A DNA stretch of 64,000 nt, taken from assembly GCF_019285775.1 (NCBI RefSeq), contig NZ_CP079105.1, forward strand, positions 1,054,001 through 1,118,000, in the 5' to 3' direction. The position numbers and the translations under genes are program-made. The notes under the pieces were generated by a model that was given only the letters and a program-made list of their open reading frames with translations, did not search any database and was not told the DNA's origin. This stretch comes from Skermania piniformis. Lineage in GTDB: Bacteria; Actinomycetota; Actinomycetes; Mycobacteriales; Mycobacteriaceae. This document shows positions 19,361 through 28,225 of this stretch, one piece after another. Each line of letters begins with the position of its first letter. Position 1 is the first letter of the stretch.

Positions 19361-20008
19361 ATGGAAGCGTTCTGGTCGTTCGTCGTATCACATCGTCAGC
19401 AGTTGCTCGTCGACTCTTATCTGCATGTCTCGGCAGTCGTCCAGTCGGTGTTGATCGCGACATTGTTCGCGGTGTCGATCGGCATCCTGGTCTTCCGCAG
19501 CCCGATCGGCTCGGCGACGGCGACCGCGGCGGCGAGTGCGATCCTCACCATCCCGTCGTTCGCCCTGCTGGGCCTGCTGATCCCGTGGCTCGGCCTGGGC
19601 GTCGGGCCGACCATCGTCGCGCTCGTGCTGTATTCGCTGTTGCCGATCCTGCGTAATACCGTGCTCGGCCTGTCCTCGGTCGATCCGGCGGTGACCGATG
19701 CGGCGCGCGGCGTCGGGATGAACCGGCTGGGCATCCTGACCCGGATCGAGCTGCCGCTGGCCTGGCCCGCGATCCTCACCGGCATGCGGGTGAGCACCCA
19801 GATGGCGATGGGCATCCTGGCGATCGCCGCCTACGCGAAGGGCCCCGGGCTGGGCAATCTGATTTTCTCCGGTCTGGCCCGGCTCGGCAGCCCGAACGCG
19901 GTTCCCCAGGCGCTGACCGGAACCCTGCTGATCGTCGTGCTCGCCCTCGCCCTGGACGGCATCTTCCTGCTGATCGGCCGGATGACCACATCGAAAGGCC
20001 TACGATGA
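19361..20008 (+). CDS. ABC transporter permease, OpuC/ProW-type (first permease)
   Basis: A 215-residue inner-membrane permease for glycine betaine, choline or a related quaternary amine. It has five or six hydrophobic segments and the EAA-type loop DAARGVGMNRLGILTRIELPLAWP that contacts the ATPase. ATG 19361 is preceded by GGAGGGCGAGAG. Its stop overlaps the ATPase start (ATGA). It is the first gene of a complete four-gene importer operon resembling ProXVWZ of mycobacteria. Confidence 0.9.
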   Translation: MEAFWSFVVSHRQQLLVDSYLHVSAVVQSVLIATLFAVSIGILVFRSPIGSATATAAASAILTIPSFALLGLLIPWLGLGVGPTIVALVLYSLLPILRNTVLGLSSVDPAVTDAARGVGMNRLGILTRIELPLAWPAILTGMRVSTQMAMGILAIAAYAKGPGLGNLIFSGLARLGSPNAVPQALTGTLLIVVLALALDGIFLLIGRMTTSKGLR

Positions 20009-21159
20009 CTTCGGATTCGGGTGTCGATGTGTCGGGTGTCGAGATCGTGCTCGACGGCGTCACCAAACAGTATCCCGACCAGGCCAACCCGGCCGTGGAC
20101 AACCTCGACCTGGTCTTGCCGGCCGGTGAGGTGGTCGTCTTCGTCGGACCGTCCGGGTGTGGCAAGACCACCAGCATGCGGATGATCAACCGACTGATCG
20201 AGCCGAGTTCGGGCCGGATCACCATCGGCGGCAAGGACGCCCTGTCGATCGACCCGGACGAGCTGCGCCGGGGCATCGGCTACTCGATCCAGCAGGCCGG
20301 GCTGTTCCCGCATATGACCGTGGCGAAGAACATCGCGACGGTGCCGGGGCTGCTCGGTTGGGATCGAGCCCGGATCGCCACCCGCACCGACGAGATGCTC
20401 GATCTGGTGGGTCTGGATCCGGCCGAGTTCCGGGACCGCTACCCACGCCAGCTCTCCGGCGGCCAACAGCAACGGGTCGGTGTCGCCCGGGCGCTGGCCG
20501 CCGATCCGCCGGTGCTGCTGATGGACGAGCCGTTCGGCGCGGTGGACCCGATCACCCGCGGCCTGCTGCAGGACGAGCTCCTGAGGTTGCAGACCGAGTT
20601 GCGCAAGACCATCGTCTTCGTCACCCACGATTTCAGTGAAGCGGTGAAACTGGGCGATCGGATCGCCGTGCTGGGCAACCAGTCCCGCGTCCTGCAGTAC
20701 GACACACCGGAAGCGATCCTGGCGCACCCGGCGGACGAGACGGTGGCCGGGTTCGTCGGTGCGGACGCGTCGCTGAAGCAGCTCACCCTCACCCGGGTCG
20801 GCGATGTCACCCTGGGCGATTGTCCGACCGCCACCGAGGACGGCTCGGTTACCGACCTGCGTCGCCGGGTCGCGGAGCGGAGCTGGCCGTGGGCGGTCGT
20901 GCTCGACGAGCGCGACCGCCCGGTGCGCTGGGTTTCGGCCGATCATCTGGTGGGAGCGTCCAGCCTGCGGGAGATCGGTCTGCCGATCGGCGAGCTCGTC
21001 TCGGTCCGATCCACCCTGCAGGACGCGCTGGACGCGCTGCTCACCGAACGTGCTGCGGCGGCCGTCGTGACCGGATCGCGCGGCGAGTACACCGGCCTGA
21101 TCACGATCGACACTCTGGTCGAGCACCTGAGCGCGATGCGCGCGGAGCATTCCTCGTGA
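20005..21159 (+). CDS. ABC transporter ATP-binding protein with CBS domains (OpuCA/ProV-type)
   Basis: A 384-residue ATPase that energises the importer. Walker A is GPSGCGKT at 48-55, the signature is LSGGQQQRVGVARAL near 150, and Walker B with LLMDEPFGAVDP near 172. The last ~110 residues form two CBS repeats (from about 280), as in OpuA/OpuC ATPases, where they sense ionic strength or cyclic-di-AMP. That suggests osmotic gating here too. It overlaps both permease genes by four bases. Confidence 0.92.
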   Translation: MTSDSGVDVSGVEIVLDGVTKQYPDQANPAVDNLDLVLPAGEVVVFVGPSGCGKTTSMRMINRLIEPSSGRITIGGKDALSIDPDELRRGIGYSIQQAGLFPHMTVAKNIATVPGLLGWDRARIATRTDEMLDLVGLDPAEFRDRYPRQLSGGQQQRVGVARALAADPPVLLMDEPFGAVDPITRGLLQDELLRLQTELRKTIVFVTHDFSEAVKLGDRIAVLGNQSRVLQYDTPEAILAHPADETVAGFVGADASLKQLTLTRVGDVTLGDCPTATEDGSVTDLRRRVAERSWPWAVVLDERDRPVRWVSADHLVGASSLREIGLPIGELVSVRSTLQDALDALLTERAAAAVVTGSRGEYTGLITIDTLVEHLSAMRAEHSS

Positions 21160-21911
21160 CCAGCTCGAGTCTGGAATCGCCGCCGGCCCGACGAGTCCGG
21201 CTGCTGGCCCAGCCGGTGGTGGCGATCGTGGCGGCTGCCGCGGTGCTCTTCTGGGCTTTCGACCGCGAGCTCACCGCCACCCAGCAGGCCAGCATCGACG
21301 CCGGCAACATCGCCACGGCGACGTGGCAGCATCTGCTCATCACGCTGACGGTGGTCGCGGTCGTGCTCGCTGTCGCAGTTCCGCTGGGCACGTTGCTCAC
21401 CCGCACGCGGTTCCGCCGGCTCGCACCGATCTTCATCGGCATCGCCAACGTCGGTGCCGCAGCGCCGGCGATCGGCCTGATCGTGTTGTTCTACCTGCTG
21501 ACCCGCCGCACCGGTTTCTGGATCGGGGTATTGCCGATCGCCTTCTATTCGCTGTTGCCCGTGCTGCGCAATACGATTCTCGGTTACCAGCAGGTCGACC
21601 GATCGTTGATCGATGCCGGTCGGGGGCAGGGCATGTCGGCCGGAACCGTGCTGCGCAGAGTCGAGTTCCCGATCGCGATTCCCTATATCCTGGCCGGCCT
21701 GCGGACGTCGCTGGTGCTGGCGGTCGGCACCGCGACGCTGTGTTTCCTGGTGAGTGCGGGCGGCCTGGGCATTCTGATCGACACCGGATACAAGCTGCGG
21801 GACAACGTCACTCTGGTGGTCGGCGCGGTGCTCGCGGTCGCGCTCGCCCTGCTGGTCGACTGGCTGGGCGCGCTGGCCGAGCGGTATCTGGGTCCGAAGG
21901 GGTTGCGATGA
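21156..21911 (+). CDS. ABC transporter permease, OpuC-type (second permease)
   Basis: A 251-residue permease partner of the first, with a longer N-terminus, six predicted membrane helices and the EAA loop DAGRGQGMSAGTVLRRVEFPIA. The GTG start overlaps the ATPase stop (GTGA), and its own stop overlaps the ATG of the binding-protein gene. The two permeases share the EAA pattern and YSLLPxLRNTxLG motif, indicating an old duplication to form a heterodimeric channel. Confidence 0.9.
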   Translation: MTSSSLESPPARRVRLLAQPVVAIVAAAAVLFWAFDRELTATQQASIDAGNIATATWQHLLITLTVVAVVLAVAVPLGTLLTRTRFRRLAPIFIGIANVGAAAPAIGLIVLFYLLTRRTGFWIGVLPIAFYSLLPVLRNTILGYQQVDRSLIDAGRGQGMSAGTVLRRVEFPIAIPYILAGLRTSLVLAVGTATLCFLVSAGGLGILIDTGYKLRDNVTLVVGAVLAVALALLVDWLGALAERYLGPKGLR

Positions 21912-22873
21912 TCCGGCGGACGATCCTGGCGGCCTGCGTGTTGCTGCTCGCCGCCTGCGGGCTGGAGTCGGGCGGCGCGGTGCCGCTGCCGGTGCGGCCG
22001 GGCAGCATCCAGCCGATCCCGGAACTCGACGGCGTCGCGATCACGGTCGGGTCCAAGGACTTCTCCGAGCAGATCACCCTCGGCTACATCGCGGAGTTCG
22101 CCTTGACCGCGGCCGGCGCGACGGTCCGCGACATGACCAACATCCAAGGCTCCAACAGCATGCGCGACGCGCAGCTGCACGGACAGATCGACGTCGCGTT
22201 CGACTACACCGGTACCGGCTGGATCAACTACCTGGGCAACGAAAAGCCGGTTCCCGGTTCGCAGGCACAGTTCGAGGCGGTGCGCGAGGCCGACCTGGCC
22301 GAGCACGGGATGTGGTGGACCGATCTGGCACCGGTGAACAACACCTACGCGCTGGTCACCAACCGGAAGACGGCAGACGAGAAGGGGGTCCGTACGTTGT
22401 CGGACTACGCCGCTCTGGTCCGAGCCGACGCCGGTGCCGCCACCACCTGCCTGGGCACCGAGTTCAGCGTCCGCCAGGACGGCTTCCCCGGAATGGCGCG
22501 CGCCTACGGCCTGGATCCGGACCAGGTGCGTAAGCAGATCGTGCAGGACGCGGTGGTCCTCCAGGCCACGGCCGACGGCATCCAGTGCAATTTCGGCTCG
22601 GTGGCCACCACCGACGGCCGGATTCCGGCCCTCGACCTCCAGATCCTGGCCGACGACAAGCAGTTCTTCCCGCAGTACAACGCCGCGCTGGTCATGCGCA
22701 AGGACTTTGCCGATGCGCACCCGCAGGTAGAACAGGTGATGCGGCCGATCACCGAGCTGCTCACCAACGAGACGATGACCGAACTGAACCGGCAGGTCGA
22801 CCTCGACGGCCGCGAACCCGCCGATGTCGCGCGGGACTGGCTGGTATCGCAGGGCTTCGTCACCAAGCCCTGA
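21908..22873 (+). CDS. Substrate-binding lipoprotein of the OpuC-type ABC importer
   Basis: A 321-residue extracellular binding protein. The signal peptide ends in the lipobox LLAAC with Cys17 as the lipidation site. The mature protein begins the OpuAC-type domain with ITVGSKDFSEQITLGYIAEF and has NIQGSNSMRDAQLHGQIDVAFDYTGTG, the choline/betaine/carnitine-binding family hallmark. It closes the four-gene importer operon. The most likely ligands are quaternary amines. Confidence 0.93.
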   Translation: MIRRTILAACVLLLAACGLESGGAVPLPVRPGSIQPIPELDGVAITVGSKDFSEQITLGYIAEFALTAAGATVRDMTNIQGSNSMRDAQLHGQIDVAFDYTGTGWINYLGNEKPVPGSQAQFEAVREADLAEHGMWWTDLAPVNNTYALVTNRKTADEKGVRTLSDYAALVRADAGAATTCLGTEFSVRQDGFPGMARAYGLDPDQVRKQIVQDAVVLQATADGIQCNFGSVATTDGRIPALDLQILADDKQFFPQYNAALVMRKDFADAHPQVEQVMRPITELLTNETMTELNRQVDLDGREPADVARDWLVSQGFVTKP

Positions 22874-22902
22874 GGATCGCCCGGGTAAAGGTATGCTGAG
22901 CG

Positions 22903-23160
22903 GCGCAGTTGGTTCGCTCGCGGAGTACCAGGGAGCCCCTCGTACTCTTGCCGGGCGTCGAGCCTGAGTACCTGCTCAGGTGAGAGGGAATCCGGTGTGA
23001 ATCCGGAACTGTCCCGCAGCGGTATAGGGGAACGACCGCCGTCAACGGCACTGGGCGCAAGCCCGGGAAGCGACGGCCAGTAGCACCACGCGGCGCGCGA
23101 GCGTCGGATCGACCCGAATCGAGGTCGAGCGCCCCCGAGTCCGAAGACCTGCCGCTGCGC
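22903..23160 (+). ncRNA. Cobalamin (B12) riboswitch
   Basis: The leader of metE carries the B12 aptamer core: GAGGGAATCCGGTGTGAATC, then CTGTCCCGCAGCGGTA (22983-23026), an ACTGGGCGCAAGCCCGGGAA arm (23050-23069) and the closing B12-box CCGAAGACCTGCC (23141-23153). GCGCAG (22903-22908) can pair with CTGCGC (23155-23160) as P1. Placed before B12-independent methionine synthase, it should switch metE off when cobalamin is abundant. Confidence 0.92.
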
Positions 23161-23180
23161 CGGATACGCCGTATCCGGCG
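23158..23180 (+). promoter_or_regulatory. Hairpin directly after the B12 aptamer, candidate expression platform
   Basis: CGCCGGATAC and GTATCCGGCG form a perfect 10-bp stem around a GCC loop. The 5' arm shares its first three bases with the P1 strand. No U-tract follows, so it could act as a GC-rich attenuator or a Rho-entry regulator; the mechanism is inference. Confidence 0.5.
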
Positions 23181-23310
23181 GTCGTCGCCTCGCGGACTGG
23201 GCGCACGTACCCGAGCGAGTGACGTCGTGCCCCGGTGGTCGGCTGTCGGCTCATTCGGCGTGCGAAACCCCACGGGCGGCGGCCCCACCGCGAACCCGAC
23301 GGAGTTCACC

Positions 23311-25578
23311 ATGGCTGACACGCCGAACACCTTCACCGCAACCGTGCTGGGGTTTCCCCGCATCGGCCCGAACCGCGAGCTCAAACGTGCCATCGAGGGC
23401 TACTGGGCCGGCCGGATCGACCCAGTGGCGCTGCAGAACACCGCCCGCGACCTGCGCATCGCCCAGCTGACCGCGGCCAAGACCGCCGGGCTGGATTCCG
23501 TGCCGGTGGGCACGTTCTCCTACTACGACCAGATGCTCGATACCGCGGTGCTGCTCGGCGCACTGCCGGACCGGGTCGCCGGCATCATCGACGAACTGCA
23601 GCGCTATTTCGCCGCGGCGCGTGGCAACGCCGAGGTGGAGCCGCTGGAGATGACCAAGTGGTTCGATACCAACTATCACTACCTGGTCCCGGAGATCTCG
23701 GCGCAGACGGCGTTCCGGCTGGACGAGACGAAACTGGTGGCCGAACTGCGTGAGGCTGCCGAACTCGGTATCCCGGCGCGGCCGGTGGTGATCGGCCCGA
23801 TCACCTTCCTGAAGCTCGCCAAGGGGACCGGAGACAGTGACCCGATGGCCCGCTTGGACGACCTGTTGCCGCTGTACGAGCAACTGCTGACAGTGCTGGC
23901 CCGTGTGGGTGCCGAGTGGGTCCAGATCGACGAACCGGTCCTGGTGACCGACCTGTCCGAGTCCGACCTCGCCTCGGTCCGCTCGGTCTATCAGCGGTTC
24001 ACCGCCGTCGCCGAGCGACCGGCGATCCTCGTCGCGACGTATTTCGGCAGCCCGGGCCCCGCGCTCGCCGAACTCGCCGCGACCGACGTCGAGGGCGTCG
24101 CATTGGACTTCGTCGCGGGGACGACGGTCGATGATGTCGCGGCGCTACCGGCCTTGACCGGGAAGCTGGTGGTCGCCGGCGTCGTGGACGGCCGCAATAT
24201 CTGGCGCACCGACCTGGACCAGGCCTTGGCGACGGCGTCCACGCTGTTGGGGAGCAGCCGATCGGTCGCCGTCGCGACGTCCTGCTCGCTGTTGCACGTG
24301 CCGTACACCCTCGATGCGGAACCCGATATCGAACCGGCCCTGCGATCGTGGCTGGCTTTCGGTGCGGAGAAGATCACCGAGGTCACAACGCTGGCGACGG
24401 CCCTGCACACCGGTACGGACGCGGTCGCGACGGACATCGCGGCCGCCCGTGCCGCCCGGCAGGCGCGGCACAACGACAGCCGGCTACGCAACGGCACCGT
24501 CCGGGCCCGGCTCGAGGCGTTGGCGCCCGGGGCGGATCGGCGGGCGCCCGCCGACGAGCGACGGTCGCTGCAACAGGCGGGCCTGGGGCTGCCGACACTG
24601 CCGACGACGACGATCGGTTCCTACCCGCAGACCACGCAGATCCGGGTGGCCCGGGCCGAGTTGCGGAAGGGCGCAATCGACCGAGCCGAGTACCAGCGGC
24701 GGATGCGCGCGGAGATCGCGGACGTGATCGAGCTGCAGGAGGGGCTCGGACTGGACGTCCTGGTGCACGGCGAGCCGGAGCGCAACGACATGGTGCAGTA
24801 CTTCGCCGAGCAGCTCGACGGGTTCCTGGCCACCCAGCACGGCTGGGTCCAGTCCTACGGCACCCGTTGCGTTCGCCCGCCGATCCTGTTCGGCGACGTC
24901 GCTCGCCCGCACCCGATGACCGTCGACTGGATCAGCTATGCGCAGTCGCTGACGGACAAGCCCGTCAAGGGAATGCTGACCGGACCGGTTACCATCCTGG
25001 CTTGGTCGTTCGTGCGCGACGATCAGCCGTTGGGCGACACCGCACGCCAGGTGGGCCTGGCCATTCGCGACGAGACCGTCGATCTGCAGCGCGCCGGAAT
25101 CCGGATCATTCAGGTCGACGAGCCGGCGCTGCGTGAATTGCTGCCGCTGCGCGATGCCGACAAGCCGGCCTATCTGGAGTGGTCGGTCGGTGCGTTCCGG
25201 CTGGCGACTTCCGGGGTGTCGGACAGCACGCAGATCCACACGCACCTGTGTTATTCCGAGTTCGGCGAAGTCATCGGTGCGATCGCCGGGCTGGACGCGG
25301 ATGTCACCTCGATCGAGGCCGCCCGCTCGCACATGGAGGTGCTCGACGATCTCAACGCAGTGGGCTTCCATCTCGGCGTAGGTCCGGGTGTCTACGACAT
25401 CCACTCGCCGCGGGTGCCGAGCGTGGACGAGATCGTGGCGTCGTTGCGGGCCGCGCTGGCGGCGGTGCCGGCGGATCGGCTGTGGGTGAACCCCGACTGC
25501 GGGCTCAAGACCCGGGCGACCGACGAGGTCATCGAGTCGCTGCGCAACATGGTCGAGGCAGCAGCCGCGCTGCGCTGA
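23311..25578 (+). CDS. metE: Cobalamin-independent methionine synthase
   Basis: Transfers the methyl group of 5-methyltetrahydropteroyl-triglutamate to homocysteine. The 755-residue length is the family's. The N-terminal half starts [15 protein letters not shown], the linker enters the C-terminal half at [12 protein letters not shown], and the zinc site has H645 and C647 (THLCYSEF) and C730 (NPDCGLKTR). ATG 23311 follows GGAG by six bases and begins a few residues before the conserved region. The 5' leader holds a cobalamin riboswitch, which implies that the cell also has B12-dependent MetH. A strong hairpin terminator follows the gene. Confidence 0.97.
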   Translation: MADTPNTFTATVLGFPRIGPNRELKRAIEGYWAGRIDPVALQNTARDLRIAQLTAAKTAGLDSVPVGTFSYYDQMLDTAVLLGALPDRVAGIIDELQRYFAAARGNAEVEPLEMTKWFDTNYHYLVPEISAQTAFRLDETKLVAELREAAELGIPARPVVIGPITFLKLAKGTGDSDPMARLDDLLPLYEQLLTVLARVGAEWVQIDEPVLVTDLSESDLASVRSVYQRFTAVAERPAILVATYFGSPGPALAELAATDVEGVALDFVAGTTVDDVAALPALTGKLVVAGVVDGRNIWRTDLDQALATASTLLGSSRSVAVATSCSLLHVPYTLDAEPDIEPALRSWLAFGAEKITEVTTLATALHTGTDAVATDIAAARAARQARHNDSRLRNGTVRARLEALAPGADRRAPADERRSLQQAGLGLPTLPTTTIGSYPQTTQIRVARAELRKGAIDRAEYQRRMRAEIADVIELQEGLGLDVLVHGEPERNDMVQYFAEQLDGFLATQHGWVQSYGTRCVRPPILFGDVARPHPMTVDWISYAQSLTDKPVKGMLTGPVTILAWSFVRDDQPLGDTARQVGLAIRDETVDLQRAGIRIIQVDEPALRELLPLRDADKPAYLEWSVGAFRLATSGVSDSTQIHTHLCYSEFGEVIGAIAGLDADVTSIEAARSHMEVLDDLNAVGFHLGVGPGVYDIHSPRVPSVDEIVASLRAALAAVPADRLWVNPDCGLKTRATDEVIESLRNMVEAAAALR

Positions 25579-25591
25579 CCGACGGGTGCCT

Positions 25592-25617
25592 CGTTGCCGG
25601 TTGCCACACCGGCAACG
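25592..25617 (+). terminator. Hairpin terminator after metE
   Basis: A perfect 10-bp stem CGTTGCCGGT / ACCGGCAACG with a TGCCAC loop lies 14 bp after the metE stop. There is no T-run, as is usual in high-GC actinobacteria. Confidence 0.65.
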
Positions 25618-25764
25618 CGGCACCTCGCGGCCCCGACGTATCCGGCGGCAGTCCGTGCGAGGAGCCGAGTTCGATCGCGAAATTGCGCCTGGGTGAGAGG
25701 TACTCGGGACGATCCGATTTCCCGGGATGCACCATGTGCCGGACCAGTACGCCAGACTGACGGC

Positions 25765-26301
25765 GTGAAGAATCTCGCCCGCCTGGTAGCGGTATCGGTG
25801 CCGGTGTTCGTATCGCTGATCGCGCCGACGGAGCCGGTCGCCACAGCCGACCCGCTACCGGTCACCGCCACAGTCCTCCGAGTGGTCGACGGCGACACCG
25901 TAGACATCGTCGACGACGTTCGAGGGCGGCTTCGTGTGCGCCTGCTGGGCATCGACACAGCAGAGACCGAGAAGCCCGGCTACACCGACGGCTGCTGGGG
26001 CGATGAAGCCGCGCAATTCGCCGAAACCAACTTGACCGGGCAGCGCGTTGCGCTGATCACGGACCCGACCCAGGACCCGCACGACCGGTTCGGGCGGACC
26101 CTCGCATACCTCACGAAGGCCGACGGCTGGAATTACTCGGTCGAAGCGGCGCGTGCCGGCGCCGCGAAATCCTATACATACCAGCGGAAGCGGGTCGCCG
26201 AGTACCGGGCAATCGCCGCTGCCGAGAAGGAAGCGATCGCCGCGCAACGCGGTCTTTGGGGCGCCCCGTGCTTCGGCAACACAGCGTCGGTACCTTATTG
26301 A
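25765..26301 (+). CDS. Secreted thermonuclease-like (SNase) protein
   Basis: A 178-residue protein with a cleavable signal peptide (hydrophobic to about residue 28, ending VATADP) followed by one SNase domain. It has VLRVVDGDTVDIV and RLRVRLLGIDTAETEKPG with the calcium-binding Asp residues and first catalytic Arg, and DPHDRFGRTLAYL with the second Arg. Extracellular nucleic-acid degradation is the likely role. The GTG at 25765 is the start that places the signal peptide at the N-terminus. It is convergent with arsR and their ends overlap by seven bases. Confidence 0.88.
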   Translation: MKNLARLVAVSVPVFVSLIAPTEPVATADPLPVTATVLRVVDGDTVDIVDDVRGRLRVRLLGIDTAETEKPGYTDGCWGDEAAQFAETNLTGQRVALITDPTQDPHDRFGRTLAYLTKADGWNYSVEAARAGAAKSYTYQRKRVAEYRAIAAAEKEAIAAQRGLWGAPCFGNTASVPY

Positions 26302-26687
26302 GAATTCCCCATCCGGTGTCCGGTGCAGCAGCTGGGATCGAGCACCCGGCATAGCGCCGTCAGAGCGTCATGCCGGGCTGTGTGGTGAACGCTCATCCCC
26401 TGGCGCTCGGACGCGATGAAGCCGGCAGTGCGGAGTTGTCCGAGGTGGTGGCTCACCGTCGATTCCGACAGCCCGACCGCCGTTGCGAGTGAGCCGGTCG
26501 TACCTGGTCTTTCGGCGGTGAACAGCAGCGACATCAGCTTGACCCGCACCGGGTCGGCCAGCGCCTTGAGTCGCATCGCCACGGCGAGCGCCGCTGCCTC
26601 GTCGGCAGGCTCGGCGGCGACCGGCGCGCAGCACACGGGCTCGGACATGTCGATGGTTGGCAGCGTCTTGGGCACGCCGTCCATCAT
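26295..26687 (-). CDS. ArsR/SmtB-family metalloregulator
   Basis: A 130-residue repressor with the ArsR winged helix (MRLKALADPVRVKLMSLLF; recognition helix VGLSESTVSHHLGQLRTAG). It has a vicinal Cys pair near the N-terminus (C19-C20, EPVCCAP) and another at the C-terminus (DPSCC). The N-terminal pair resembles the arsenite site of Corynebacterium ArsR1; the third Cys of that site is not seen near the HTH. I place the start at ATG 26687 (or 26684), because a TTG start at 26711 would lie within the operator-like repeat. It is divergent from arsI/cadI, which it probably represses until arsenic or cadmium is bound. Confidence 0.9.
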   Translation of the reverse strand: MMDGVPKTLPTIDMSEPVCCAPVAAEPADEAAALAVAMRLKALADPVRVKLMSLLFTAERPGTTGSLATAVGLSESTVSHHLGQLRTAGFIASERQGMSVHHTARHDALTALCRVLDPSCCTGHRMGNSQ

Positions 26688-26697
26688 GGCGACCCTA

Positions 26698-26711
26698 TTG
26701 ACATAAGTCAA
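26698..26711. promoter_or_regulatory. Inverted repeat, probable ArsR operator
   Basis: TTGAC-ATAA-GTCAA, a 5-bp inverted repeat with a 4-base centre, lies 10 bp before the arsR start and in the divergent region shared with arsI. AT-rich ArsR operators have this form. Confidence 0.55.
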
Positions 26712-26774
26712 AGAGGTGCGGTAGACCAGGACCGGCCACCAATTCGGTTTATGTCTTACACCTAGGAGATGCCC

Positions 26775-27203
26775 ATGTCACGCGTCCACCTCGCCCTCGA
26801 CGTTGATGACCTCGACTCGTCGATCACGTTCTACTCGACGCTGTTCGGCACCGAGCCTGCCAAGGTCAAGCCCGGCTATGCGAACTTCGCCGTAGCCGAG
26901 CCGCCGCTCGAGCTGGTGCTGATCGAGAACCCTGGAAAGGGCGGCTCTATCAACCACCTCGGTGTCGAAGTGGAAGCGACCGAAACCGTGCACGCGGAGA
27001 TCGCCCGCCTTGCAGGCGCTGGGCTGTTCACCGAGGAGGAGATGAACACCACCTGTTGCTTCGCGACTCAGGACAAGGTGTGGGTGACCGGCCCCGACGA
27101 CGAGAAGTGGGAGGTCTACACCAAGCTCGCCGATGCCGAGACGTTCGGTGCCAGCAAGCCGCGCGGCGACACCAACTCGGACAATGCTGTCTGCTGCGGC
27201 TGA
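26775..27203 (+). CDS. ArsI/CadI-type glyoxalase-fold protein
   Basis: A 142-residue vicinal-oxygen-chelate protein matching CadI of mycobacteria and the ArsI C-As lyase that demethylates trivalent organoarsenicals. The metal triad can be read as H5, H61 and E113. The vicinal Cys pair C94-C95 in NTTCCFATQDKVWVTGPD is the arsenical-binding feature of ArsI. An extra Cys pair ends the protein (AVCCG). The ATG at 26775 is preferred to 26769 because TAGGAG (26763-26768) abuts the latter and is six bases from the former. Regulation by the divergent ArsR is expected. C-As lyase or cadmium-binding activity cannot be separated by sequence. Confidence 0.88.
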   Translation: MSRVHLALDVDDLDSSITFYSTLFGTEPAKVKPGYANFAVAEPPLELVLIENPGKGGSINHLGVEVEATETVHAEIARLAGAGLFTEEEMNTTCCFATQDKVWVTGPDDEKWEVYTKLADAETFGASKPRGDTNSDNAVCCG

Positions 27204-27218
27204 CGGTTTGATCGGGCG

Positions 27219-27239
27219 CGGATGGGCGGACGCCATCCG
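27219..27239 (+). terminator. Possible terminator after arsI
   Basis: CGGATGG / CCATCCG forms a 7-bp stem with a 7-base loop 15 bp after the stop. A second small hairpin, CCGGGG / CCCCGG, starts at 27237. Confidence 0.4.
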
Positions 27240-27512
27240 GGGTGAAGGCCCCGGCCAGGATCGCCGAGCCGGTAGGACCCATGACTATCAACGGGTTTCG
27301 TTGCGCAAAGCACGGGCTCGTTCGCCCCACATCGCACCGAGTTGTGTCACCGCTGTGTCATCCAGACATCTCATGACTCCGTTCGGATCCGAAGTATCGA
27401 GTGACCAGGGATCGGCAATCTGGCACATACCATAGAGGCGTGTCAAGTATCACAGTCATTCGCGTCATGTATGGCGTTGGCGTTTCCGGGCAGGCGTCGA
27501 GGTGGTGCAGAC

Positions 27513-27545
27513 GTAGCGACGAAGTAGCGACGACGTAGCAACATG
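27513..27545 (+). repeat. Three tandem 11-bp direct repeats (iteron-like)
   Basis: GTAGCGACGAA, GTAGCGACGAC and GTAGCAACATG follow each other exactly. The first two differ at one base and the third is degenerate. The period equals one helical turn, as in iterons or regulator-binding arrays. Confidence 0.6.
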
Positions 27546-27721
27546 ACACGGTAAAAACGCCTGGTCAACGGCGTATCGCCGGTGGAATATCAACACTCAC
27601 ACGCTGGATTTATGACGCTTCTCTCAGTTGGGGCCCGGGCCGCTGGTGCGCTCGTCTGCCGAGCGAGTTTGTCGGTCGGTTCTTGGCTCACCGCGCCGTA
27701 GTGTTTTGCTCGGAATGACGA

Positions 27722-27772
27722 AGGCCCCCGGTTGAGGACTGGAATCATTTCCAGAACCTGGCACGAGGGCCT
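27722..27772. repeat. Long imperfect hairpin
   Basis: AGGCCC (27722-27727) pairs with GGGCCT (27767-27772) and CTGGAA (27739-27744) with TTCCAG (27749-27754) around a TCAT loop. The middle pairs partly (AGG/CCT). A second small hairpin follows before the membrane-protein gene. It could be a terminator, attenuator or element end. Confidence 0.5.
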
Positions 27773-27847
27773 CCGCTGCATTTGGCGATGCACAGCGAAG
27801 GTACCGCCGGGTTCGACCCAGGTCCAGCCAACGAGAGGCGATTGCCC

Positions 27848-28138
27848 GTGTCCATTCTTCCTGGTCATCCCAGACCGCCCTTCTTGCAGGTAGTCGCTGC
27901 GATGCTGGTCCGATTCTGGCGGTCTGGGATGAGCGTCAGTCAGTTGGTCTCGCTGCTCGTCGCAGGCGCAAGCGCATTGATCGTCAAGCCGATCGGCTTC
28001 GAGTCCGCCATGAGCGGTCTTGTCGTGCTCGCGGCGTTGATCGTGTTCTGGTCCTGGTTCAGGGCGGAATGCGATGCAATGGCCGTCGCCGGATCGGCTG
28101 GTGATGGGGGATCGCGCCCGGCGGGAGATGGCGTTTGA
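27848..28138 (+). CDS. Hypothetical small membrane protein, 96 aa
   Basis: I do not recognise a family. From GTG 27848 (GAGAGG nine bases upstream) the protein has a short basic N-terminus, an amphipathic stretch (QVVAAMLVRFWRSGMSVSQ), and two close hydrophobic segments (LVSLLVAGASALIVKP and AMSGLVVLAALIVFWSWF). A Gly/Ser-rich polar tail follows. This is a plausible two-helix membrane protein. It lies between an iteron-like repeat array and a recombinase relic, so it may be cargo of a decayed element. Codon use is less biased than in neighbouring core genes. Confidence 0.4.
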   Translation: MSILPGHPRPPFLQVVAAMLVRFWRSGMSVSQLVSLLVAGASALIVKPIGFESAMSGLVVLAALIVFWSWFRAECDAMAVAGSAGDGGSRPAGDGV

Positions 28139-28225
28139 TGGGACGCCCTGCCAGGAAATGATTCCGGTCGGCAAGTTCGACTGACCGGCACTCGTACGCA
28201 ATCAGCCGTTGCTGCGGCCCCGGGA

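Larger units (their letters stand above)
27204..27847. other. Gene-poor interval, probable remnant of mobile DNA
   Basis: About 640 bp with no supportable gene. It is visibly less GC-rich than its surroundings and holds the arsI terminator, three 11-bp direct repeats (27513-27545) and a long imperfect hairpin (27722-27772). Short open frames on both strands lack ribosome sites and recognisable content. It borders the small membrane protein and the recombinase relic. Confidence 0.5.

Noticed and set aside
27801-27822. GGTTCGACCC near the hairpin, resembling a tRNA T-arm or decayed att site
   Set aside because: The flanking bases do not form a T-stem and too few positions match the 3' end of tRNA-Arg for an att duplicate.
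27590-28201. 203-codon minus-strand frame in the gene-poor interval
   Set aside because: No ribosome site, no domain, His/Arg/Pro-rich composition; it lies antisense to the better-supported membrane protein.
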